Source: a virus. Taken from it: a stretch of 22,393 bases of DNA. Shown one piece after another: positions 12,447 through 18,902 of this stretch. The notes beneath the pieces were generated by a model. It saw only the letters and a program-made list of their open reading frames with translations. It was not told the origin of the DNA and did no database searches. The first letter of the stretch is position 1. Every line of letters starts with the position of its first letter. The translations under genes and the position numbers were made by a program. Location of the stretch: positions 1-22,393 of IMG/VR virus record IMGVR_UViG_3300003635_000270; one strand, written 5' to 3'.

Positions 12447-14037
12447 CGCCCCACCGTCCAGGATTACCCTCGATGACTTGCACGTCGCCACCGAGCACTT
12501 CTTCGAGCATCGGGTCCTTGCCCTCGTCCTCGAGGTCACGGATTTCCTCGCACACCTGCTGGTGCTTGTCGAACGTGGGATACCGCAGGCCCGTGTAACT
12601 GTACTTCGACAGCCCGTTCTTCTGCAACTGTCCGATGGGTTCGCCATCAGGACCTTCAACGAAGCGCAGAATCTGGTCGACCTTGTAGGCGTTGTCTCGC
12701 TCGCCCACCGGTTTCTTCGGGTTCCCTTCATCCCCCTCCATGATGGCCTCGTAGTCGTCCGTCTGCATGGCCGTCCAGTAGAAGTGGAACGGGGTGTCAA
12801 TCATTACCTCACGGAAACGCTTGTTGTGGTACCGTTTGATGACTTTCCAGTCACTCTCGCCGGAGCGTCCCATATTCGAGGAGAGGTTGACTTCATCGAG
12901 CGTCTTCCCCTGGTACGCCTTACTGACGTACTTCTGCTTCGACCACTCCCACATCTCGCTCATCGAGTCGACTACGATGGTCCCGCGGTGACCTTTCTCG
13001 AGGTACTTGTGCAGCACCTCAATCGCTTCGTCGAGGGCATCTCGTGCCTCGTCGTAGTCGTCAGGTTGCCAGATGTACGTGACCTTTTCCTCGAACTTCG
13101 AGGCGAGGTTATGTGCTTTCCCCTCCGTGTCGATAATGCACACCGGCTGAGGCATGGTGTACCCGAAGTGAGTTTTACCCTTACCGGGTTCTGCCCACCC
13201 GAGGATACGCCACAGGTACGGTTGCTCTGCTGCCTCACTGGTATCCATGGCGTTCGGCGCGACGTTGCCGATTTCCACGTCTGCGATACCGTCTGGATTC
13301 TCGTCTAACGAAGACACTTCGGTCGTCTCCGGTTCCTCAGTATCGTCCGACGTGTCATCCGTACCTTCGTCGGCGAGGTTCTCTACCCCCAAGTCGTCGA
13401 GTTCATCAGTATCGACTTCCTCGAGGTCGTCGTCCTCCTCAGCATCGTCCATGCCCCACCCGTCACCGTTGTCGCTGTCGTCGGTGTCGTCGGGACTGCT
13501 TGTCGAAGTGCTCTCGGATTCGTTCTCCGGCGTCTCGTCGTCCTGCGACGTAGAGGTAGACGTCTCGTCGTCCTCGCCGGGCGAGGTGTCGTCGGAGTCG
13601 TTTCCCGCGTCATCTACGTCGTCTAACGCCTCTGCTACGTCGTCGTCGGTCGCCCCGTCGTCTCCATCGTCGTCAGGACGAACCTGCTTGAGACGACGCT
13701 CGTACACCTCACACGCAGACGAACGTGTGTCCTGTTCGAGCGCTTTCTCGAGAGCGTCGGTGTCGTCGATTTCTTTGTACTTGTCCTCGATAGTGGACAC
13801 GGTGATGCTCTCCACGTTCTCCGCGTCCACGAGGGAGGCGAACTGAGTGGCGAACCCGACCTCCTTCTCCTCAGTGTCGTCGTCGGCATCCTCCACGTCG
13901 CCCACGTCCGAACCCCATCCTCCAGCGTCGTCGGACGTGTCCTCAGTGGTATCCTCCGCCGCTTCTTCGTTCGCGGTTTCGTCGTCCGCCTCGAGGTCCT
14001 CAGCCTCCAGTTCGTCGTCGTCCATTCCCCAACTCAT
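12439..14037 (-). CDS. Sak4-like recombinase (RecA-fold ATPase) with long acidic N-terminus
   Basis: This 532-aa protein has two parts. Residues about 1-265 are extremely Asp/Glu/Ser/Thr-rich and probably disordered, apart from a possible helical segment near 60-118. WGMDD occurs at 3-7 and 194-198, WGSD at 41-44, and the protein ends RWGDD. Residues about 270-532 form an AAA_24/Sak4-type ATPase: Walker A AEPGKGKT (282-289), CIIDTEGKA (300-308), Walker B TIVVDS (353-358), and WTAMQTDD at the sensor strand. Sak4 proteins are phage single-strand annealing recombinases related to Rad51 that work with SSB. The gene is coupled by ATGA to the SSB-like gene upstream, which supports this. RadA-like identity is excluded by the short core and lack of L1/L2 signatures. 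Confidence 0.82.
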   Translation of the reverse strand: MSWGMDDDELEAEDLEADDETANEEAAEDTTEDTSDDAGGWGSDVGDVEDADDDTEEKEVGFATQFASLVDAENVESITVSTIEDKYKEIDDTDALEKALEQDTRSSACEVYERRLKQVRPDDDGDDGATDDDVAEALDDVDDAGNDSDDTSPGEDDETSTSTSQDDETPENESESTSTSSPDDTDDSDNGDGWGMDDAEEDDDLEEVDTDELDDLGVENLADEGTDDTSDDTEEPETTEVSSLDENPDGIADVEIGNVAPNAMDTSEAAEQPYLWRILGWAEPGKGKTHFGYTMPQPVCIIDTEGKAHNLASKFEEKVTYIWQPDDYDEARDALDEAIEVLHKYLEKGHRGTIVVDSMSEMWEWSKQKYVSKAYQGKTLDEVNLSSNMGRSGESDWKVIKRYHNKRFREVMIDTPFHFYWTAMQTDDYEAIMEGDEGNPKKPVGERDNAYKVDQILRFVEGPDGEPIGQLQKNGLSKYSYTGLRYPTFDKHQQVCEEIRDLEDEGKDPMLEEVLGGDVQVIEGNPGRWGDD

Positions 14038-15074
14038 AGGCTTTGGGTCTCCGTGCTATCGTCGTCGTTGCTTCCGCCGCCGTTACCGTAGTTGTCGTCG
14101 ATGGGCATGGAGATGTACGGAACGATGCCGACCACGTTAATCTGCACCTGACCCTTGTTGTCTCCGCTGTCCTCGCGCGTGATTGTACCGTAGAAGTCAC
14201 ACTGAGAGTCGTTGCCGAACTCCATCAGGTCCGGTTGCGTCCACGCGGTAAGACCCGCGTTCCGGTCATCGCCACCGGTAATCTCCTCACGGAGGTCGTT
14301 CGGGTCGACCACCGTATCGTCGAGGATATTGTAGATGCCGAACGGATTACCGTTCTGCGACTCGCCCTGATAGTGGTCGACCACGTACCCGCTGATACGC
14401 TTGAGGTCGCCTTCGTGTGAGAAGTCATCCGAGTCTCCGACGGACAGGTGGTCACCCACGTCTGCGAGCGTTGCCGCATCCTCGATTTGATTGTTGATGA
14501 CTTTCCGCTTCCCGTCCTTGCTGTCCGGGAGGTCCTCGAAGTCACCTTCTTCTGCCTTCGTCTTGTCCGACGACCAGCACACGTAGATTGGCGTGGGTTC
14601 GGGGTCGCCCGTCGCCTTCACGTCGCCTGTCTCGATGGAATTCCACACCTTCAGTTCGTTGAGCGGACGGAACTTCGCCTTCATGTCGCCCAGGTCAACG
14701 CCGTCGGTTTCGTCGAAGATAAACACCCCGATACCGACTGCTTTGTCGTGAGGATTGACGATGCCATACGCGAACAGAACATCTCGCTCCTCAGTGTTCG
14801 GGTTGTTTCGACCCCATCGCCGGATGCCACCGTGACCGAGTGCGAGAGTCGGAATCTCGACGACTTCACCCGAGAAGGACGACGTGCGGTCCTGACGCAT
14901 GATTTCCGAGCGCACCATACGCACCGCGAAGGACTTGATGGCGTCCTCACTCAGGTCGTCCTCAGCGTTTTTGCGTGCGTCGCTGAGTTTGTTTTGGTAT
15001 CGCTCCTTCAGGTCAGACACGTCCTTCCCCGTGTCGTCTGCGATATCTTGAAGTTCTTGCGCCACGTCCGTCAT
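14034..15074 (-). CDS. Putative ssDNA-binding protein (OB-fold, RPA-like)
   Basis: This 346-aa protein is the first gene of the leftward cluster. It has a good GAGGAG ribosome site before its ATG. A helical N-terminus (1-60) is followed by two beta-rich segments (about 67-150 and 226-325) with the alternating hydrophobic/charged look of OB folds, for example FSGEVVEIPTLAL and RISGYVVDHYQGE. The tail is Gly/Asn/Asp-rich and acidic (NGGGSNDDDSTE), as in many SSB proteins. No zinc-finger cysteines are present. Identity as SSB/RPA rests on this layout and on ATGA coupling to the Sak4-like gene, whose known partners are SSBs. I am sure of the gene, less of the function. Confidence 0.6.
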   Translation of the reverse strand: MTDVAQELQDIADDTGKDVSDLKERYQNKLSDARKNAEDDLSEDAIKSFAVRMVRSEIMRQDRTSSFSGEVVEIPTLALGHGGIRRWGRNNPNTEERDVLFAYGIVNPHDKAVGIGVFIFDETDGVDLGDMKAKFRPLNELKVWNSIETGDVKATGDPEPTPIYVCWSSDKTKAEEGDFEDLPDSKDGKRKVINNQIEDAATLADVGDHLSVGDSDDFSHEGDLKRISGYVVDHYQGESQNGNPFGIYNILDDTVVDPNDLREEITGGDDRNAGLTAWTQPDLMEFGNDSQCDFYGTITREDSGDNKGQVQINVVGIVPYISMPIDDNYGNGGGSNDDDSTETQSL

Positions 15075-15291
15075 AGCATATCTCCTCGTTTCATCTGCGT
15101 CTTTTCGTTTACCGTACCCCTCCGTAAAGGGTCGGTTCTAAGTCCGCCCGCAAGAATAGGTCCAGCAGCCACCCGTCAATAGAGACTAAGCGTTAATACC
15201 CCTGTCACCGTAGCTGTTGCTGTAAACGTAGCAGTGGTAGTAGTAGTATAATGGATTTGAACTAACGACACTGGATACAGCAACACTAATC
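15075..15291. promoter_or_regulatory. Divergent control region between the replication cluster and radA
   Basis: This 217-nt region is more AT-rich than its flanks. For the rightward radA, a clear TATAAT (15247-15252) preceded by a run of GTA triplets lies 40 nt before the ATG. No Shine-Dalgarno site is seen, so the leader is short. For the leftward cluster, a weaker CCTTTACGG (about 15121-15130, minus strand) is the best box. TACCGTACC (15110-15118) recurs at 16517-16525 in the other divergent control region and may be an operator. Confidence 0.55.
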
Positions 15292-16203
15292 ATGGAAGTA
15301 ACAGAGCTAACAGGAGTCGGACAGGTAACGTATAACGATAAGCTGAAGCCAGCCGGATTTGATACAATCGACAAGATTGCTAAGGCTACGGTGGATGAGC
15401 TTGTTGATGAAGCAGGACTGACTGAAGGAAAAGCAGAGAAGATACATCAACGAGCAAACCGTGAAGCAGTAATTCTGCAAACGGGTCAAGACGTACAGGA
15501 TGAGTACGACAGCAAGGGATACGTCACGAGTGGTATGGAGAAGCTCGATAGGCTACTCGGTGGAGGATGGGAGGAGGGGTTCCTCATTACGCTGTCGGGG
15601 GAAGCAGGTTCGGGGAAGACACAGGTCGCGTTTAACTCGATGGTGCATGCTGTTGAGAACGAAGGAAAGCCTGCTGTCTACATCGAGACGGAGCCTAACC
15701 GTTATCGCCCTGAACGCCTCCGCTCCTTGGCGAACGAGGAAGACACTCAGCAAGACATATATCGTATAAAGGCATACGACCTCGAGAAGCAGAAGCTCGC
15801 ATACGAAAAAGTGCGAGAAGCGTTTGACGAAGTGTCTCTCGTTGTGGTCGACTCGTTCACCGCTCGATTCCGCCTCGCCGAGCAATTCGACGGACGTGGC
15901 TCGCTGAGTCAACGTTCCGAAGAAATGGGCGCTCACCTACGTCGTCTCGAGCGCTTGTGTGACGAACTGGGTGCTCCGGTAATTCTCACCGCGCAGGTGT
16001 ACGGGAATCCCAGTGGTTTCGGTGCAGGAGACGCTGTCTACGGGGGTTCCCTCATGCAGCACACCGTGTCATGCTTCGTCAATATGAAGTCGTCGAGCGG
16101 CAATCTCAAGGAGGCACAACTTCGCGGTCATCCTGGTCAGGCAGACGAGGAGGTCTACGTCAATATCGGGGAGAATCAGCTCGAAGCGATGGATAACGTC
16201 TAA
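15292..16203 (+). CDS. radA: RadA-like recombinase
   Basis: This 303-aa homologue of archaeal RadA/Rad51 has an N-terminal HhH domain (residues 1-60), then a RecA core. Walker A is GEAGSGKT (103-110), YIETE (130-134) carries the catalytic Glu, and Walker B is LVVVDS (183-188). ARFR plus GRGSLSQRSEEM (191-212) corresponds to the ATP-cap/L1 region, and QVYGNPSGF...YGGSLMQHT (235-258) to the L2 region. It forms filaments on ssDNA and drives strand exchange. It is slightly shorter than cellular RadA. It is the only rightward gene before the packaging operon and has its own TATA box. Its first 60 codons are clearly AT-richer than the rest, which returns to GC-rich viral usage around the ATPase domain. 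Confidence 0.93.
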   Translation: MEVTELTGVGQVTYNDKLKPAGFDTIDKIAKATVDELVDEAGLTEGKAEKIHQRANREAVILQTGQDVQDEYDSKGYVTSGMEKLDRLLGGGWEEGFLITLSGEAGSGKTQVAFNSMVHAVENEGKPAVYIETEPNRYRPERLRSLANEEDTQQDIYRIKAYDLEKQKLAYEKVREAFDEVSLVVVDSFTARFRLAEQFDGRGSLSQRSEEMGAHLRRLERLCDELGAPVILTAQVYGNPSGFGAGDAVYGGSLMQHTVSCFVNMKSSSGNLKEAQLRGHPGQADEEVYVNIGENQLEAMDNV

Positions 16204-16352
16204 TAGCGACCGTAACTCGTCCGACTCCGACTTTTCCTCTCGACGTGACGTAGGAAAACGTACACGCCCATCGTCACCCACAGTCCTCCGAGGAATATGA
16301 CTAACGACAGCAGGAGCATCATCTGCATTTCTGCGACGAGTGACTCAAACAC
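16200..16352 (-). CDS. Small single-TM protein (second of a pair)
   Basis: This 50-codon frame starts at GTG (16350-16352), in frame and one codon after the stop of the preceding micro-gene. It reads MFESLVAEMQMMLLL, then a hydrophobic span SLVIFLGGLWVTMGVYVFL, then a basic tail RHVERKSRSRTS. This gives one TM helix with a positive C-terminus, as in small holins or other viral membrane proteins. An inner ATG (MQMMLLL) could also serve as start. Its stop overlaps the radA stop on the other strand by 4 nt. The upstream GGCGGG is a weak ribosome site, so translation is probably coupled to the first gene. Function not assigned. Confidence 0.6.
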   Translation of the reverse strand: MFESLVAEMQMMLLLSLVIFLGGLWVTMGVYVFLRHVERKSRSRTSYGRY

Positions 16353-16355
16353 GGG

Positions 16356-16457
16356 TCAGAACCCGCCTGAGACGCTCGCCACCATCATAACGCCAGTCAG
16401 GAACAGGACGATTAACGCCCAGATTCCCGCACCAACGCGAACGAGAGTGTGGTTCAT
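16356..16457 (-). CDS. 33-aa single-TM micro-protein (first of a pair)
   Basis: The protein begins MNHTLVRVGAG, continues as a TM helix IWALIVLFLTGVMMVA, and ends SVSGGF. The gene call rests on signals that agree with each other: a TATA box GTATTTATGC (16493-16502, minus strand), then GAGGTG (16464-16469), then 6 nt, then ATG (16455-16457). The gene lies on the opposite strand to both radA and the terminase operon. Single-TM peptides of this size in tailed viruses include holin-like and regulatory proteins, but nothing specific is recognised. Only one codon separates its TGA from the next gene, in the same frame. Confidence 0.65.
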   Translation of the reverse strand: MNHTLVRVGAGIWALIVLFLTGVMMVASVSGGF

Positions 16458-16791
16458 CTGTGTCACCTCACACATGGTAGTACACAGGTCGAGCATAAAT
16501 ACTTGGCGGAGAAAATACCGTACCAAAGCGTATACCGTAGAGTAGCAAAAACGTAAACCGCCTTTAGAAGCGCCTATGCAACCAAGAATACGCGAAGCGG
16601 GGTATAGCAGTCAACGTCAGGCCATCAGAGTTACCGCGACGTACTACTGAAACCCCCGAGAACAGGTCTACCGCCCGTCAACTGTCTTTAGAAGGGCTAT
16701 ACTCCGTCCTAGTTCAACAGGTATCTCGGTCGGTCAAATTCTCTGCGGGATGTTGAAGGTCGCCTGACTGGAAACGTACTATAGAGCGCGT
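16458..16791. promoter_or_regulatory. Control region upstream of the packaging operon
   Basis: No further gene is seen in these 334 nt. The region holds the leftward TATA box of the micro-genes and two direct ATACCGTA repeats 17 nt apart (16515-16522, 16532-16539). It also has two CTTTAGAAG repeats 124 nt apart (16562-16570, 16686-16694), each followed by a TAT-containing stretch. A related GAAGCGGGGTATAGCA lies at 16594-16609. Candidates for the rightward late promoter are GGCTATACTC (16694-16703) and ACTATAGAG (about 16779-16787). The latter is too close to the ATG at 16792 for a normal leader. The repeats could also be small-terminase or regulator sites. Confidence 0.4.
16493..16502 (-). 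promoter_or_regulatory. TATA box of the micro-gene pair
   Basis: GTATTTATGC on the minus strand lies about 40 nt before the ATG at 16457. A start about 25 nt downstream would give a leader of roughly 15 nt that just includes the GAGGTG ribosome site. This is the best-formed complete promoter/ribosome-site combination in the window apart from the one before the gene at 40. Confidence 0.6.
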
Positions 16792-17454
16792 ATGCCAGGT
16801 GACAGACCCAAGTTCAGGAAGAAAGAAACCCGCGTAGAGGTTGCTCTCGCCAAGTACTACGGGCTCGGCGATGAGGACCCGTGGGACCTCGACAGGATAG
16901 CGGAGTACCTCAACGTCTCCCGCTCGACTATCGAGGACTACGTGTATAACACAGAAATGGCAGAGGAGGTGGAACGTGCCGCTGCGGAAGCGCAGGCCCG
17001 CACGCGCATGGAAATCGTCGTCAAACTCAAACGCGAGCTCAAGAAGCTCGAAGATATCGAGGACGACCTCCTCCAAGCAAAAGACACCGTCATCTCGTCG
17101 TACACACCGAAGAACGTCGAGGTGAAAGTCAACTCCCCCGAAGGTGTGCACTTCAGCGACGACGCGGAGAGCCCGACGGTTAGCACGCAGATTCCGGTGC
17201 CTCAGGACTACAAGGAGGTACCCGACACGTCGAAACTGAAGAACGTCTGGATTCAAAAGCGCAAAATCATCCAAGACATCGAGGACCTGATGGGACTCGA
17301 GGCACCCGATAAGGTGGAGCAGGAGAACAAATCCGTCCATCTGGAGAAGAAGGTGTACGAGGTGCGCGACCAGGGGAACTTCCCGGAAGCGGATGTTCAG
17401 CACGTCAACGAGGAACCCGCAGAAATTGATGTAGAAGCCACAGACGACGCATGA
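16792..17454 (+). CDS. terS: Putative terminase small subunit
   Basis: This 220-aa protein sits directly before terL. The N-terminal part has a helix-turn-helix, WDLDRIAEYLNVSRSTIEDYV (about 31-51), as in DNA-recognising TerS proteins. A long Arg/Glu/Lys helix (about 55-105) follows, consistent with the coiled-coil oligomerisation domain. A C-terminal acidic segment would contact TerL. TerS rings bind the packaging start site and feed it to TerL. It overlaps terL by ATGA. Sequence similarity of TerS is always weak, so the call rests on HTH, architecture and position. No strong ribosome site precedes the ATG. Confidence 0.75.
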   Translation: MPGDRPKFRKKETRVEVALAKYYGLGDEDPWDLDRIAEYLNVSRSTIEDYVYNTEMAEEVERAAAEAQARTRMEIVVKLKRELKKLEDIEDDLLQAKDTVISSYTPKNVEVKVNSPEGVHFSDDAESPTVSTQIPVPQDYKEVPDTSKLKNVWIQKRKIIQDIEDLMGLEAPDKVEQENKSVHLEKKVYEVRDQGNFPEADVQHVNEEPAEIDVEATDDA

Positions 17455-18899
17455 GTAGCTCGGGGGAATCCGCTGCCTGGTCGTTCGAGCCCTTCGACAA
17501 GCAGGAGGAGTTCCTTAACTGCACGGACAGGCAGGTTCTCCTGTCTGGCGCGTTCGGTACGGGCAAAACGCTCGTCGGGTGTGAGAAGGGGTACAGGTTC
17601 AATCAGATGTACCCTGGCAATAGAGGGCTCATCGTTCGTAAGACGTTCACTGACGTGAAGTCAACAACGGTCAATCAGACGCTCCTCGAGGACGTTATTC
17701 CTCCGTCTCATATCGTTGACCACAACCGTTCGGAACACGTCATAGAACACTACACGGGCGAGAAAACGCCTGACGGTGAACCCGTCACGTCGGAAATCTT
17801 CTATCACGGGCTCGACTCTGGTCGTAAGACGGGGGACGACGACCTCCCGCGTAAGATTGGTGGGATGGAGTTCGGGTGGATTTTTGTTGACGAGGCTTCT
17901 GAACTGTCGAAAGGTGAGTGGACCCAGCTCATGGGTCGTCTCCGTTTCGACGGACGCCGTGTCGGCAACTACGAATATAACGTCCCTTACCGTCAAATCT
18001 TCGCAGCGACGAACCCGGAACACCCAGGACACTGGATGTACCGTTGGTTCTTCGAGGACAACCGCGGCAAGCACTTCACCCTGCGCATGGACGATAATCC
18101 CCACCTGGCGCAGGACTACGTTGAGGACAACAAGGCGAACTACTCGGGCGTGTACTACGACCGATATATCCTCGGTAAATGGGTCGGTGCAGAAGGTCTC
18201 ATCTACGACGAGTGGGACCCGGATGTGCACCACGTTAAACCGCGTGAGCTTCCCGGAGATTGGGATGTAATTCGGACGGAGGAGTACGAGGACGGCGAGG
18301 CGTACTTCGCGTCTCCGCCCGATGACTGGCGTGTGTACCGAACTATCGACTTCGGGTATCGTAACCCGTTCGTGTGTCAGTGGTGGGGTCGAGGACCGGA
18401 CGACCAGTACGTCCTGTTCCGTGAACTCTACAAGACGGAATCGCTCGTCGAGGACCTGGCAGGAGAAATCAAAAAACTTGACCCGCAGGGACACGTCGTT
18501 GACCAGTCCTTCGCTGATTGGAATGCCGAGGACCGAGCGACGCTTCAACGTCACGGGGTCGACGTTGCTCAGGCGACGAAGGACGTGTCGCCGGGCATCC
18601 AATCCGTGAAGTCGCGCCTGCAAAAAGACGAGCGTGGAAAACCGGGTCTCTACATCATGCAGGGGGCTCGTGTGCATGAGCCTGACGACGTTCTCGATGA
18701 GGACAACGACCCGGTTAAGACGGTGGGGGAAATAACGGGGTACAAGTGGAACGACTCAGACAACGAGGACAAGCCGCAGAAAAAGAACGACCACGGGATG
18801 GACGCGCTCCGGTACTTCGTTCATACGCTCGAAGCCAGAGGGCAGATGACCATGGACGAGATGCAAGAGTGGTCGCAAACCGTTAACGATACCTGGTAA
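17451..18899 (+). CDS. terL: Terminase large subunit (DNA-packaging ATPase/nuclease)
   Basis: This 482-aa protein has both TerL domains. The ATPase has Walker A GAFGTGKT (33-40), Walker B IFVDEASEL (144-152) with Asp147/Glu148, and a coupling-type FAATNPEHPG (184-193). The RNase-H-like nuclease has Asp300 (RTIDFGYRNP), Asp356 (FADWN), and Asp447/Asp451 (NDHGMDALRY). It translocates DNA into the prohead through the portal and cuts the concatemer. Length and motifs are those of a complete tailed-virus TerL. It overlaps terS and is 3 nt before the portal gene. Confidence 0.96.
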   Translation: MSSSGESAAWSFEPFDKQEEFLNCTDRQVLLSGAFGTGKTLVGCEKGYRFNQMYPGNRGLIVRKTFTDVKSTTVNQTLLEDVIPPSHIVDHNRSEHVIEHYTGEKTPDGEPVTSEIFYHGLDSGRKTGDDDLPRKIGGMEFGWIFVDEASELSKGEWTQLMGRLRFDGRRVGNYEYNVPYRQIFAATNPEHPGHWMYRWFFEDNRGKHFTLRMDDNPHLAQDYVEDNKANYSGVYYDRYILGKWVGAEGLIYDEWDPDVHHVKPRELPGDWDVIRTEEYEDGEAYFASPPDDWRVYRTIDFGYRNPFVCQWWGRGPDDQYVLFRELYKTESLVEDLAGEIKKLDPQGHVVDQSFADWNAEDRATLQRHGVDVAQATKDVSPGIQSVKSRLQKDERGKPGLYIMQGARVHEPDDVLDEDNDPVKTVGEITGYKWNDSDNEDKPQKKNDHGMDALRYFVHTLEARGQMTMDEMQEWSQTVNDTW

Positions 18900-18902
18900 A
18901 TC

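Noticed and set aside
11956-13308. 450-codon plus-strand reading frame opposite the clamp, HhH and Sak4-like genes
   Set aside because: Ser-rich low-complexity antisense shadow of GAC/GTC-rich codons; it crosses three well-supported genes.
16297-16545. 82-codon plus-strand frame after radA
   Set aside because: Antisense to the two TM micro-genes, whose TATA box, ribosome site and hydrophobic spans are more convincing.
17661-18677. 338-codon minus-strand frame inside terL
   Set aside because: Antisense shadow; terL motifs are all present on the plus strand.
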